NCBI GenBank assembly: GCA_009908505.1
Contig: JAAAPD010000067.1
Span: 62,001 to 126,000 of the forward strand
From: Alphaproteobacteria bacterium
Lineage (GTDB): Bacteria > Pseudomonadota > Alphaproteobacteria > Rhodobacterales > Rhodobacteraceae
DNA length: 64,000 nucleotides
Direction: 5' to 3'
Positions 53,541 to 62,507 of the stretch are shown here, piece after piece. The notes beneath the pieces were generated by a model. It worked only from the letters and a program-made list of their open reading frames with translations, was not told where the DNA came from and did no database searches. Position numbers and translations under genes: made by a program. Position 1 is the first letter of the stretch; each line of letters opens with the position of its first letter.

Positions 53541-54896
53541 TCAAAGGGCGCGGGAATGCCGCCCTTCGGGCATCGCGTATTCATCCAGTTCCGCCGCGAC
53601 CAATCGCGCCACGAGGCGGGCGTTCTCGGTCAGGCGAATGCAATCGTCATGCATCTGGACATGGTCGGGAAAGCCCTGCGGGATATGCCGCACACGGTCG
53701 CGCAATTCGCTCACGGGCATGCCGTGGCGCGCGGACAGCTCTTTCAGGTCCAGCTCGAACCGGCACATCAGCATCTCGATCATGTCGGACCGCAGCAGGT
53801 CCTCGGGACTCATGGCGTGGCCGCGAACGGTGGCCAGACGCTCCTCGGCGATTGCGGTCGCATAGCGCGAGGATGTCGAATGGTTCTGCGCGAACCCTTG
53901 CGGATAGCGCGAGATCGCCGATGCCCCCAGGCCGATCAGCAGGTCCGAATCATCCGCGGTGTAGCCCTGGAAGTTGCGGCGCAGGGTCTTTGTTCTGTCG
54001 GCATCGGCCATACTGTCCCCTTCGCGGGCATAGTGGTCGATGCCGATCTCGCGGTAGCGATCCCAGACGAACAGGCGGCGGGCGGTGTCGAAGAGTTCCA
54101 GCCGCTCTTCTGCATTGGGCAGGGCATCGGCGGGGATCATAACCTGCCGCTTGGCCATCCAAGGCACATGAGCGTAGCCGAAAAGGGCCACGCGGTCCGG
54201 AGTCAGCGACAGGACCTTCTGCACGCTGTCGGCCATCCGGGATTTGTCCTGGTGGGGAAGGCCATAGAGAACATCCATGTTCAGGCTGTGAACCCCGGCA
54301 TCGCGCAGCATCTCGACCACGTCCCGTGTCTGGTCGAAACTCTGAATTCGTCCGATGCATTCTTGAACCTCAGGATCGAAATCCTGCACCCCGATAGAGG
54401 CGCGGTTCATGCCGATTTCCTGCAGGGCCTCGATGCGCGCCTTGTCCACCTCGGTCGGGTCGATTTCGACCGAAAATTCGCAATCCTCGGTCCAGGGGCG
54501 GAACGCCGCGATATCGCGGCCAAGGTCGCGGATCATTTCGGGCGGAAGAAGCGTCGGTGTGCCACCGCCCAAGTGGACATGACTCAACACCACGTCGTCG
54601 GGCAGGTTGGCATCGACAAGCGCCATCTCCGCGCGCAACTGGTCAAGATAGGGTATTAGCGGCCTGTCGGTGCTGGTGCCCTGCGTGCGGCACGCACAGA
54701 ACCAGCACAGGCGACGACAATAGGGGATGTGCAGGTATAGCGACACGCGGGCGCCCGATGGCACCGCTTGTAACCAATGTGCGACAGTGGCTGGGCCTAC
54801 ATTCTCGCTGAAGTGGTTGGCCGGCGGATAGCTGGTATAGCGCGGAGCCCTCGCGTCAAAGAGTCCCAAACGGCGCAATCGTTCGATAGATGACAT
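53541..54896 (-). CDS. hemN: Oxygen-independent coproporphyrinogen III oxidase
   Basis: The 451-residue radical-SAM enzyme makes protoporphyrinogen IX without oxygen, giving haem under low-oxygen conditions. The cluster motif is IPYCRRLCWFCAC (Cys-x3-Cys-x2-Cys), followed by HLGGGTPTLL, SIGVQDFDPEVQECIGR and MDVLYGLPHQ as in HemN. The N-terminus RAPRYTSYPPANHFS is also typical. It is divergent from fnrL with only 42 bases between the starts, so the regulator probably controls it. Confidence 0.95.
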   Translation of the reverse strand: MSSIERLRRLGLFDARAPRYTSYPPANHFSENVGPATVAHWLQAVPSGARVSLYLHIPYCRRLCWFCACRTQGTSTDRPLIPYLDQLRAEMALVDANLPDDVVLSHVHLGGGTPTLLPPEMIRDLGRDIAAFRPWTEDCEFSVEIDPTEVDKARIEALQEIGMNRASIGVQDFDPEVQECIGRIQSFDQTRDVVEMLRDAGVHSLNMDVLYGLPHQDKSRMADSVQKVLSLTPDRVALFGYAHVPWMAKRQVMIPADALPNAEERLELFDTARRLFVWDRYREIGIDHYAREGDSMADADRTKTLRRNFQGYTADDSDLLIGLGASAISRYPQGFAQNHSTSSRYATAIAEERLATVRGHAMSPEDLLRSDMIEMLMCRFELDLKELSARHGMPVSELRDRVRHIPQGFPDHVQMHDDCIRLTENARLVARLVAAELDEYAMPEGRHSRAL

Positions 54897-54938
54897 TGCT
54901 TATCCTTGATAAGTCACGTTAGTCTGGCGCCGTTCACC

Positions 54939-55703
54939 ATGCGAACGGGGACCAGAGCTGTGTCTATTTCTCTGTCGACAACGGATATCCGTTGCGCGGA
55001 ATGCCCGATCCGCCATCGGGCGGTTTGTTCCAACTGCGATGATGATGAGCTTCAGCAGCTGGATCAGATCAAATACTACCGAACCTACGCGCCCGGTCAG
55101 ACGATCGCCTGGGGCGGGGACGAGTTGACCTTTGTCGGCTCGGTCGTTCGGGGCGTGGCCTCTCTCAGTCAGACGATGGAAGACGGGCGCACGCAGATGG
55201 TGGGGCTTCTGCTGCCGTCGGATTTCGTCGGCCGGCCGGGGCGCAACTCTTTGCCCTACGACGTAACGGCGGTGTCCGAGATCACGCTGTGCTGCTTCCG
55301 GCGCAAACCGTTCGAAAAGCAACTGGCGATAACGCCGCATATCGCCGAACGTCTGCTTGAGATGACGTTGGACGACCTGGACGCGGCCCGCGAATGGATG
55401 CTGATCCTTGGCCGAAAGACGGCGCGGGAAAAGATCGCCAGCCTTCTGACGATCATAGCCCGGCGCGAGAAAAGCATGGAATTCGCCGCCCAGGGCGACG
55501 CGGTGGTCATCGACCTGCCCCTGACGCGTGAAGCCATGGCCGATTACCTCGGCCTGACGCTGGAAACCGTCAGCCGCCAGATTTCGGCGCTCAAACGCGA
55601 GGGTATCATCGAACTGGACGGCAAACGGCGCATCATCGTGCCCGACATGCCGGCCCTGATGGAAGAGACCGGCGACGACATGGACGGCGGCTTGATCGCC
55701 TGA
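54939..55703 (+). CDS. fnrL: FNR-type oxygen-sensing transcriptional regulator FnrL
   Basis: The 254-residue protein has the N-terminal cluster cysteines CAECPIRHRAVCSNC, a cyclic-nucleotide-like sensor domain (GQTIAWGGDELTFVGSVVRGVASLSQTMEDGRTQMVGLLLPSDFVGRPG), a further Cys pair in CCFRRKPFE and the helix-turn-helix LTREAMADYLGLTLETVSRQISALKREGII. FnrL activates genes for low-oxygen life through TTGAT-N4-ATCAA sites. The ATG at 54939 was chosen; a GTG at 54957 is also possible. It is flanked by hemN and, beyond usp, by the cbb3 oxidase genes. Confidence 0.96.
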   Translation: MRTGTRAVSISLSTTDIRCAECPIRHRAVCSNCDDDELQQLDQIKYYRTYAPGQTIAWGGDELTFVGSVVRGVASLSQTMEDGRTQMVGLLLPSDFVGRPGRNSLPYDVTAVSEITLCCFRRKPFEKQLAITPHIAERLLEMTLDDLDAAREWMLILGRKTAREKIASLLTIIARREKSMEFAAQGDAVVIDLPLTREAMADYLGLTLETVSRQISALKREGIIELDGKRRIIVPDMPALMEETGDDMDGGLIA

Positions 55704-55741
55704 TCCGGTCGCCGATCCGAATATGTCGCGCGCCCCTTGCA

Positions 55742-56584
55742 TCAATGGGCCATCAGGATCGGCACCTTCGCCGTTTCCAGCATTTCGCGCGTGGCGCCGC
55801 CCAGCACAGCCTCGCGGACACGGGAATGGCCATAGGCCCCCATTACGATCACCTGGCTTCCATGTTCGGCGGCGAAACGGTTCAAGACGGCCGAAACGCG
55901 CGGCAAGGTCTTTGACAGGATCGAAACCTCGGACTTGACGCCGTGCCGGGCCAGCATGAGGCAAAGCACGCCACCAGGGTCCGACCTTTCCGGCGAATGG
56001 CTGGGCGGATCGACCATGACGATATCGCTGTGTTCGGCCCGTGCCAGAATGGGTAGCGCCTTGCGCACGGCCTCCAGGCTTTCGTCGCTTTCGTTCCATG
56101 CGATCATGGTCCGGTCGAAGGCCCTGGAATAGTCCAGCGCAGCACGCGGCACGACCATGACCGGCGCGCCGGTTCCGAACAGCGCCGCCTCCAAGGTCAG
56201 CACCTGAAGCTGCGTCGCCTCGTCGCCATAGGGCTGGGCGGCAACGATCAGGTCGGCATACCGAACCAGGCGCGCGACCGTCGTGTCGAGCCCCAGCGTC
56301 GTGACAACGGCGGGCGCGACGATAGAGGACAGGTCATAGGCCTTCAGGATGCTCTCGGCCCAGGTAACCAGGTCATCGGCGCGGTCGCGGGCCTCGTCGG
56401 CACCGCTTTCCAGTATCACGGCCGCGGTGCCGACCGGCATCGCCTCGTAGCGGGCCGGGTCGATACCCAGCGCATGCACGTCGAGATGCGCCCGTTCACG
56501 CGCCGCGATCTCGGCGGCGGCGGTCAGGGCGGGCGCATCGGCGACCGAATCCGTAACGATCACTGAAATTGTCTTGTAGGCCAT
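55742..56584 (-). CDS. Universal stress protein (UspA family, two domains)
   Basis: The 280-residue product has two Usp domains. The second ends with ILMAH and contains VIVMGAYGHSRVREAVLGGATREMLETAKVPILM with the Gly-x2-Gly-x9-Gly-type nucleotide loop. The ATG at 56584 starts MAYKTISVIVTDSVAD, the normal start. It is divergent from ccoN, sharing the region with an FNR box, so low oxygen may induce it as in other Rhodobacteraceae. Confidence 0.93.
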   Translation of the reverse strand: MAYKTISVIVTDSVADAPALTAAAEIAARERAHLDVHALGIDPARYEAMPVGTAAVILESGADEARDRADDLVTWAESILKAYDLSSIVAPAVVTTLGLDTTVARLVRYADLIVAAQPYGDEATQLQVLTLEAALFGTGAPVMVVPRAALDYSRAFDRTMIAWNESDESLEAVRKALPILARAEHSDIVMVDPPSHSPERSDPGGVLCLMLARHGVKSEVSILSKTLPRVSAVLNRFAAEHGSQVIVMGAYGHSRVREAVLGGATREMLETAKVPILMAH

Positions 56585-56674
56585 GGCGGATCCCCGAGGT
56601 TTGGCACGCCGATCCATTGGGCGGTCGCGTTGTCTGCTTCTTTTCGGTCCTAGCAATGTCGGAGCCGGATTCAC

Positions 56675-56688
56675 TTGACATGGATCAA
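56675..56688. promoter_or_regulatory. FNR box between usp and ccoN
   Basis: TTGAC-ATGG-ATCAA matches the FNR consensus TTGAT-N4-ATCAA with one mismatch. It lies 90 bases before ccoN and 90 before usp, and the FnrL gene is about 1 kb away. FnrL is the expected activator of ccoN at low oxygen. Confidence 0.88.
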
Positions 56689-56777
56689 GGCTGTTGAACC
56701 CACAAAGATGAGAAACCCCGGACCCATAAGCATCCGCCGGGACGAATCCGTCCGGGCCAACGAAGGGAACGCACGTC

Positions 56778-58370
56778 ATGTGGGATTGGATCAAGATCGC
56801 GGTCTTGGGGCTTGTCGCCCTGCTGGCCGCACTGACGGCGAATTTTGCGAGGGACCTGGCCTACCAGGTTCACGCATTGATCGTCATGGCCGTCGCCGCC
56901 GGTTTGTTCATCTATACGGTGAGAACCGCCGGAGAGGAGAAGCCGGCAGCGACCGGGTATATGGACGGGGTTGTGCGCGCAGGTGTCATCGCCACGGCCT
57001 TCTGGGGTATTGCGGGGTTCCTAGTGGGAACCTTCATCGCGTTCCAGTTGGCCTTTCCGCAACTCAATTTCGACTTTCTGCAAGGCTATGGCAATTTCGG
57101 CCGTCTGCGTCCGCTGCATACCTCGGCGGTGATCTTCGCCTTTGGCGGCAATGCCCTGATCGCATCGTCCTTGTACGTCGTGCAGCGCACCAGCGCCGCG
57201 CGGCTTTGGGGCGGCAACGCGGCCTGGTTCGTGTTCTGGGGCTATCAGTTGTTCATCGTGCTGGCCGCGACCGGCTATCTCATGGGGGCCACGCAGTCGC
57301 GTGAATACGCCGAACCCGAATGGTACGTCGACTTGTGGCTGACCATCGTCTGGGTCGTCTACCTCGGCATCTTCCTGGGCACGATCGTCAAGCGCAAGGA
57401 ACCCCACATCTACGTGGCCAACTGGTTCTACCTGTCGTTCATCGTGACGGTCGCCATGCTGCACGTGGTCAACAACATGGCCATTCCGGTGTCGTTCATG
57501 GGCGCCCGCTCGGTCAGCGCGATGGCCGGGGTGCAGGATGCCATGACCCAGTGGTGGTACGGCCACAACGCGGTGGGCTTCTTCCTGACGGCGGGTTTCC
57601 TGGGCATGATGTACTACTTCGTGCCCAAGCAGGCCGAACGCCCGGTCTTCTCCTACAAGCTGTCGATCATCCACTTTTGGGCGCTGATCTTCATCTATAT
57701 CTGGGCCGGTCCGCACCACCTGCACTACACCGCACTGCCCGACTGGGCCTCGACGCTGGGCATGGTTTTCTCGATCATTTTGTGGATGCCGTCCTGGGGT
57801 GGCATGATCAACGGGCTGATGACGCTTTCGGGCGCATGGGACAAGATCCGCACCGACCCGATCATCCGTATGATGGTCATCTCGATCGGCTTTTACGGCA
57901 TGTCGACCTTCGAAGGGCCAATGATGTCGATTCGCGCGGTCAACTCGCTGTCGCACTACACCGACTGGACGATCGGCCACGTGCATTCCGGCGCGCTGGG
58001 CTGGAACGGCATGATCACATTCGGCGCGCTCTACTTCCTGACGCCGCGTCTGTGGAACCGTGCCCGGCTCTACAGCCTCAGCTTGGTCAACTGGCACTTC
58101 TGGCTCGCCACCATCGGCATCGTGCTCTACGCGGCCTCGATGTGGGTCACCGGCATCATGGAAGGCCTGATGTGGCGTGAAGTCGACGCACAAGGGTTCC
58201 TGGTGAACTCGTTCGCCGACACCGTGAGCGCCAAGTTCCCGATGTATGTGGTCCGCGGTCTTGGCGGGGTGCTCTACCTCACCGGCGCAATCATCATGTG
58301 CTACAACCTCTGGATGACGGTCCGCGGGCAGAAGGAAGTCTCTGCCGCCGCCGCCACTCCTGCCGAATAA
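56778..58370 (+). CDS. ccoN: cbb3-type cytochrome c oxidase subunit I
   Basis: The 530-residue catalytic subunit holds the low-spin haem b and the haem b3-CuB site that reduces oxygen. Twelve membrane segments are seen. Haem and copper histidines appear in [55 protein letters not shown] and [20 protein letters not shown] before the ATG is a good ribosome site. It starts the ccoNOQP operon behind the FNR box. Confidence 0.97.
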   Translation: MWDWIKIAVLGLVALLAALTANFARDLAYQVHALIVMAVAAGLFIYTVRTAGEEKPAATGYMDGVVRAGVIATAFWGIAGFLVGTFIAFQLAFPQLNFDFLQGYGNFGRLRPLHTSAVIFAFGGNALIASSLYVVQRTSAARLWGGNAAWFVFWGYQLFIVLAATGYLMGATQSREYAEPEWYVDLWLTIVWVVYLGIFLGTIVKRKEPHIYVANWFYLSFIVTVAMLHVVNNMAIPVSFMGARSVSAMAGVQDAMTQWWYGHNAVGFFLTAGFLGMMYYFVPKQAERPVFSYKLSIIHFWALIFIYIWAGPHHLHYTALPDWASTLGMVFSIILWMPSWGGMINGLMTLSGAWDKIRTDPIIRMMVISIGFYGMSTFEGPMMSIRAVNSLSHYTDWTIGHVHSGALGWNGMITFGALYFLTPRLWNRARLYSLSLVNWHFWLATIGIVLYAASMWVTGIMEGLMWREVDAQGFLVNSFADTVSAKFPMYVVRGLGGVLYLTGAIIMCYNLWMTVRGQKEVSAAAATPAE

Positions 58371-58382
58371 GGATACCGGAAC

Positions 58383-59228
58383 ATGAGCACCGACAACAAG
58401 AAACCCCCGATGCCGGCATCCGCCACAGGCGTCGACGAGCGCCCCAAGAAGCGCTCCATCCTGGATCGGCACAAGATCCTCGAAACCAACGCCACGCTGC
58501 TGCTGATCTTCAGCTTCCTGGTGGTGACGGTGGGCGGCATCGTGCAGATCGCACCGCTCTTCTACCTCGAAAACACGATCGAGGAAGTCGAAGGCGTGCG
58601 GCCCTACACTCCTCTGGAACTGGCGGGGCGGGAAATCTATGTCCGCGAAGGCTGCTACGTCTGCCACAGCCAGATGATCCGTCCCATGCGGGACGAGGTC
58701 GAACGCTACGGCCACTATTCGCTGGCAGCCGAGTCGATGTATGACCACCCGTTCCAGTGGGGATCCAAGCGGACCGGGCCGGACCTGGCCCGCGTCGGTG
58801 GCCGCTATTCCGACGCCTGGCACGTGGATCACCTGATCGATCCGCAGGCCGTGGTGCCGGAATCCGTGATGCCGCCCTATGCCTACCTCATGGATAAGGA
58901 GATCACGCCGGAATACATGGGCGACCTTCTGAGCACCCATGCCATGGTCGGCGTGCCCTACACCGAGGACATGATCGCCAATGCCGAGGCGGACTTCTAC
59001 GCCCAACTCGATCCGTTCTCGGACGGGTATGACGGGCTGGTGGCGCGTTACATCGTCGACGAGAATCCCGACGATGACCGGGAGCCACGCAACACGATCG
59101 TTGCACGCAACTTCGACGGGCAGGATGCCGTGACCGAGATGGATGCCCTGGTGGCATACCTGCAAATGCTCGGCACGCTGGTCGATTTCTCGACCTTCAC
59201 GCCCGAAGAAGCCGCGATGCCGCGCTGA
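58383..59228 (+). CDS. ccoO: cbb3-type cytochrome c oxidase subunit II (mono-haem)
   Basis: The 281-residue subunit has one N-terminal membrane helix ([24 protein letters not shown]) and one c-type haem site in [21 protein letters not shown]. It passes electrons toward the catalytic subunit. [27 protein letters not shown] and MPPYAYLMD match the family. It follows ccoN by 12 bases. Confidence 0.96.
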   Translation: MSTDNKKPPMPASATGVDERPKKRSILDRHKILETNATLLLIFSFLVVTVGGIVQIAPLFYLENTIEEVEGVRPYTPLELAGREIYVREGCYVCHSQMIRPMRDEVERYGHYSLAAESMYDHPFQWGSKRTGPDLARVGGRYSDAWHVDHLIDPQAVVPESVMPPYAYLMDKEITPEYMGDLLSTHAMVGVPYTEDMIANAEADFYAQLDPFSDGYDGLVARYIVDENPDDDREPRNTIVARNFDGQDAVTEMDALVAYLQMLGTLVDFSTFTPEEAAMPR

Positions 59229-59238
59229 GGAGGAAAAG

Positions 59239-59457
59239 ATGGAAACCTACACCTTCCTTCGCCAATTCGCAGACAGCTGGATGTTGCTGGCGCTGTTCAT
59301 CTTCTTCATCGGAACCTGGTTCTGGGCCTTTCGGCCCGGTTCCCGGCGGGTGCATGACGAGGCGGCCAATTCCATCTTCCGGCACGAGGACGCCCCCGCC
59401 GAAGACGATGGCGCCCTTACCCAGGACAACAACACCGACCCGGAGGGTCAGAAATGA
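59239..59457 (+). CDS. ccoQ: cbb3 oxidase small subunit CcoQ
   Basis: The 72-residue subunit has one membrane helix (WMLLALFIFFIGTWFWAFRPGSRRVHDEAA) and an acidic tail. CcoQ helps stabilise the oxidase. The ATG at 59239 has GAGGAGG upstream; the ORF-track start at 59143 lies in ccoO. The stop overlaps ccoP by four bases (ATGA). Confidence 0.9.
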   Translation: METYTFLRQFADSWMLLALFIFFIGTWFWAFRPGSRRVHDEAANSIFRHEDAPAEDDGALTQDNNTDPEGQK

Positions 59458-60344
59458 GCGAGAAAAAAGACTATAACGGTGTCGAAACCACCGGCCACGA
59501 ATGGGATGGCATCGAAGAGCTGAACAATCCGCTGCCACGCTGGTGGGTCTGGGTCTTCTACGCCACGATCATTTGGGGCATCGGATACACCATCGCCTAT
59601 CCCGCCTGGCCCGGCATCAAGAGTTCGACCGCCGGCCTGTTGGGCTATTCGACCCGGGCCAACGTGGCCGAGGACATCGCGGATGTGAACGCACAGAACG
59701 CCGCGCTTCGCACAGAATTGGCCGGCGCGGACCTTGCCGCCCTTGTCGACAACCGCGACAGCGAGGTCTACAGCTACGCGGTCAACGGCGGGCGGGCTGT
59801 CTTTGCCGCCAATTGTTCCCAGTGTCACGGGTCGGGCGCCGACGGCGTGGCCCCCGCGAACGGCTATCCCAACCTGCGCGACGATGCCTGGCTTTGGGGC
59901 GGCACGGTCGAGGACATTGCCTTTACCGTGGCGCACGGCATTCGCAACGAACAATCCCTCGACGCGCGTTGGTCCGAGATGCCGGCCTTCGGCGACATCC
60001 TTCCCGAGGAAGAGGTCGAGCAGGTCGTGCAATACGTCCTGTCGTTGTCGGGCAACGAAACCGACGCGGCACTCGCCGAGGCCGGTGCCGAGGTTTTCGA
60101 CCTCAACTGTTCCTCCTGCCACGGGGTCGAGGGCATGGGCGATACCTTCCAGGGCGCACCGAACCTGACCGATGCCATCTGGCTTTACGGTGGCGACGAG
60201 GACAGCGTGACCGAGACGGTCATGAATTCCCGCTTCGGCGTCATGCCGGCCTGGTCGGATGACTACCGCGTCGGCGCGGGCCTGACCCAGGACGAGGTCA
60301 ACGCCGTGGCGGTCTACGTCCACCAACTGGGCGGCGGCCAGTAA
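59454..60344 (+). CDS. ccoP: cbb3-type cytochrome c oxidase subunit III (di-haem)
   Basis: The 296-residue subunit has an N-terminal membrane segment (WWVWVFYATIIWGIGYTI) and two c-type haem sites, NCSQCHGSGADG and NCSSCHGVEGMG, each followed by a Met ligand region (MPAFGDILPEEEV, MPAWSDDYR). It receives electrons from cytochrome c or the bc1 complex. It ends the ccoNOQP operon; two hairpins follow. Confidence 0.97.
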   Translation: MSEKKDYNGVETTGHEWDGIEELNNPLPRWWVWVFYATIIWGIGYTIAYPAWPGIKSSTAGLLGYSTRANVAEDIADVNAQNAALRTELAGADLAALVDNRDSEVYSYAVNGGRAVFAANCSQCHGSGADGVAPANGYPNLRDDAWLWGGTVEDIAFTVAHGIRNEQSLDARWSEMPAFGDILPEEEVEQVVQYVLSLSGNETDAALAEAGAEVFDLNCSSCHGVEGMGDTFQGAPNLTDAIWLYGGDEDSVTETVMNSRFGVMPAWSDDYRVGAGLTQDEVNAVAVYVHQLGGGQ

Positions 60345-60420
60345 AGGAATTGCCGGGGCTTTGCAGCGGCCCTTGGCAACAGCGGACCTGATACCTGTTC
60401 GCGCATTCCATCAGGCCCGC

Positions 60421-60438
60421 GCCCTCCGATCGGAGGGC
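60421..60438. repeat. Perfect 18-bp palindrome after ccoP
   Basis: GCCCTCCGATCGGAGGGC is a perfect inverted repeat placed just before the ccoP terminator. It may form an extra hairpin that protects the ccoNOQP mRNA end. Confidence 0.6.
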
Positions 60439-60442
60439 AACA

Positions 60443-60474
60443 CCCCCGGGGTTCCGCCCCGGGGGTTCTTCTTT
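60443..60474 (+). terminator. Rho-independent terminator of ccoNOQP
   Basis: CCCCCGGGG/CCCCGGGGG form a 9-bp stem with a 5-base loop and run into TTCTTCTTT. It lies about 100 bases after ccoP and separates it from ccoG. Confidence 0.8.
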
Positions 60475-60563
60475 GCAAAATGTCGCAGCTGTATGGGATC
60501 GCGGGTGCGAAAGCCGATCCTATATCGAAAAAATAAACCTGACCCGCAGATACGGCTTTTCAG

Positions 60564-60577
60564 TTGATCCAAGTCAA
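60564..60577 (+). promoter_or_regulatory. FNR box upstream of ccoG
   Basis: TTGAT-CCAA-GTCAA matches the FNR consensus with one mismatch and lies 65 bases before the ccoG start. It gives ccoGHI its own FnrL-dependent promoter, as in Rhodobacter rdxBHI. Confidence 0.85.
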
Positions 60578-60642
60578 GGCAACCAGGCCGCCATATCAGC
60601 GAAACCCGGATCAACGCGAACGCCCATGAACAGGATGATTCC

Positions 60643-62061
60643 ATGAGTTCGACCGACGAACCGTCCCTTTACGCCAAACGGGAACCCGTCTTCCCGCGCA
60701 AGGTTTCCGGCAAGTTCCGCACGCTCAAGTGGTGGATCATGGCGGTGACACTGGGCATCTACTACCTGACGCCCTGGATCCGCTGGGACCGGGGCCCGGT
60801 CCTGCCGGACCAGGCGGTGCTGATCGACATGGCCAATCGCCGGTTCTTCTTCTTCTGGATCGAAATCTGGCCGCATGAATTCTATTTCATTGCCGGGCTG
60901 CTCATCATGGCGGGGCTGGGGCTGTTCCTGTTCACCTCGGCGCTGGGACGGGTCTGGTGCGGCTATACCTGCCCACAGACGGTCTGGACTGACCTTTTCG
61001 TGCTGACAGAACGCTGGATCGAGGGCGATCGCAATGCCCGTGTGCGCCTTTGGAAGCAGAAGTGGAACGCAGAGAAAATCCGCAAGCGGCTGCAAAAATA
61101 CGTGGTTTGGCTGCTGATCGGCCTGGCCACCGGCGGCGCATGGATATTCTACTTCGCCGACGCGCCCACGCTGTTGCAGAACCTCGTCACCGGTCAGGCT
61201 CATCCGATCGCCTACACCACCATGGCAATCCTGACCTTCACCACCGTCTTCATGGGGGGCATCGCCCGGGAACAGGTCTGCATCTATGCCTGCCCATGGC
61301 CGCGTATCCAGGCCGCAATGATGGACGAGGATACGATCACCATCGGTTATCGCGAATGGCGCGGCGAACCGCGCGGCAGGGGCAAGGCCCGTGACGGTCT
61401 GGGTGATTGCATCGACTGCAATGCCTGCGTCAACGTCTGCCCCATGGGTATCGACATCCGCGACGGCCAACAGCTGGAGTGCATTACCTGCGGCCTGTGC
61501 ATCGATGCCTGCGACGACATGATGGAAAAGGTCGGCAAGCCGCGCGGCTTGATCGACTATTTCACCCTGCGCGACGAAGAGGTCGAGCGCGCCGGCGGCA
61601 AGGCCAAGGACATCTGGCGGCACATCTTCCGCCCGCGCACGATGCTGTATACCGCGCTATGGTCGGCTGTGGGTCTGGGCCTGGTCGTGGCGCTGTTCGT
61701 GCGGTCCGAGATCGACCTGACCGTGCGACCCGAACGCAACCCGCTTTTCGATCAGATGTCGGACGGGTCCGTCCGCAACACCTATGAACTGCGCATCCGC
61801 AACATGACCGGCGAGGACCGCCCGTTCCGCATCACCATTAGCGGCGATCCGATGCTGTTCCTCCAGATCGAAGGTTCGCCCTACGAAACCGTCGATATCG
61901 GCACCGACGAAATGCTGATCCAGCGCGTCTACGTCACCGCGCCAGCCGGGTCCGAGCCCGCCGACGATGCCAGGACGGATTTCCGCATCTGGGTGGAAGA
62001 CCTGGAAAGCAACGAACGTACCCACGAGGACACCCACTTCAACGGATTGGAGAGCCGATAA
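60643..62061 (+). CDS. ccoG: Cytochrome oxidase accessory protein CcoG (RdxB/FixG)
   Basis: The 472-residue membrane protein has about five membrane segments, two [4Fe-4S] motifs (CIDCNACVNVCPMGI and CITCGLCIDAC) and VWCGYTCPQTVWTDLF with further Cys near residue 105. CcoG is a copper-reducing factor needed for copper insertion into cbb3 oxidase. The FNR box lies just upstream. The stop overlaps the ccoH start (TAATG). Confidence 0.96.
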   Translation: MSSTDEPSLYAKREPVFPRKVSGKFRTLKWWIMAVTLGIYYLTPWIRWDRGPVLPDQAVLIDMANRRFFFFWIEIWPHEFYFIAGLLIMAGLGLFLFTSALGRVWCGYTCPQTVWTDLFVLTERWIEGDRNARVRLWKQKWNAEKIRKRLQKYVVWLLIGLATGGAWIFYFADAPTLLQNLVTGQAHPIAYTTMAILTFTTVFMGGIAREQVCIYACPWPRIQAAMMDEDTITIGYREWRGEPRGRGKARDGLGDCIDCNACVNVCPMGIDIRDGQQLECITCGLCIDACDDMMEKVGKPRGLIDYFTLRDEEVERAGGKAKDIWRHIFRPRTMLYTALWSAVGLGLVVALFVRSEIDLTVRPERNPLFDQMSDGSVRNTYELRIRNMTGEDRPFRITISGDPMLFLQIEGSPYETVDIGTDEMLIQRVYVTAPAGSEPADDARTDFRIWVEDLESNERTHEDTHFNGLESR

Positions 62062-62507
62062 TGGTCATCACCGGACGCAAATTCTTCCTGATCTTCGCGG
62101 GCGCCTTCGCGGTCATCATCACGGTCAACCTGTTCCTCGCCTTTTCGGCGGTGCGCACCTTTCCCGGGCTGGAAGTCAAGAATTCCTACGTTGCCAGCCA
62201 GAATTGGGACGAGGAGCGTGCGGCCCAGCTTGCCCTGGACTGGACGGTTGACGCCGTCGTGCGGGACGAGATCCTGACGCTTACGATCACCGATGGTGCG
62301 GGCGCCCCGGTCGAAGTGCAAAGCCTCGACGGCATTTTCGGCCGCGCCACCTCGGTCCGCGATGACCAGGTGCCGGCCTTCGAATTCACCGGAACGGACT
62401 ATGTCGCCCCCGTTGAGACATCGGGCGGCAACTGGAACCTGCGGCTCGAAGCGATCGCCCCCGACGGGACCGAATTCAAACAGCGGATCGTGGTTCTGGT
62501 GGATTGA
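62061..62507 (+). CDS. ccoH: CcoH (FixH) cbb3 assembly protein
   Basis: The 148-residue product has one N-terminal membrane helix (FFLIFAGAFAVIITVNLFLAFSAV) and the FixH motif FPGLEVKNSYVASQNWDEERAAQ, then a periplasmic beta-rich part. It binds the oxidase assembly intermediates. It is coupled to ccoG and to ccoI (ATGA-type overlap at each end). Confidence 0.94.
   Translation: MVITGRKFFLIFAGAFAVIITVNLFLAFSAVRTFPGLEVKNSYVASQNWDEERAAQLALDWTVDAVVRDEILTLTITDGAGAPVEVQSLDGIFGRATSVRDDQVPAFEFTGTDYVAPVETSGGNWNLRLEAIAPDGTEFKQRIVVLVD

Noticed and set aside
54906-54919. Possible FNR box between hemN and fnrL (TTGATAAGTCACGT)
   Set aside because: Only the first half-site fits; the second half matches the consensus at one of five positions. 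FnrL control of hemN remains likely from family knowledge but is not shown by this site.
57021-59165. 714-codon open frame on the minus strand
   Set aside because: It lies opposite ccoN and ccoO, whose families are certain. Its His/Asp/Gly/Arg-rich translation is the usual antisense shadow of GC-rich genes.
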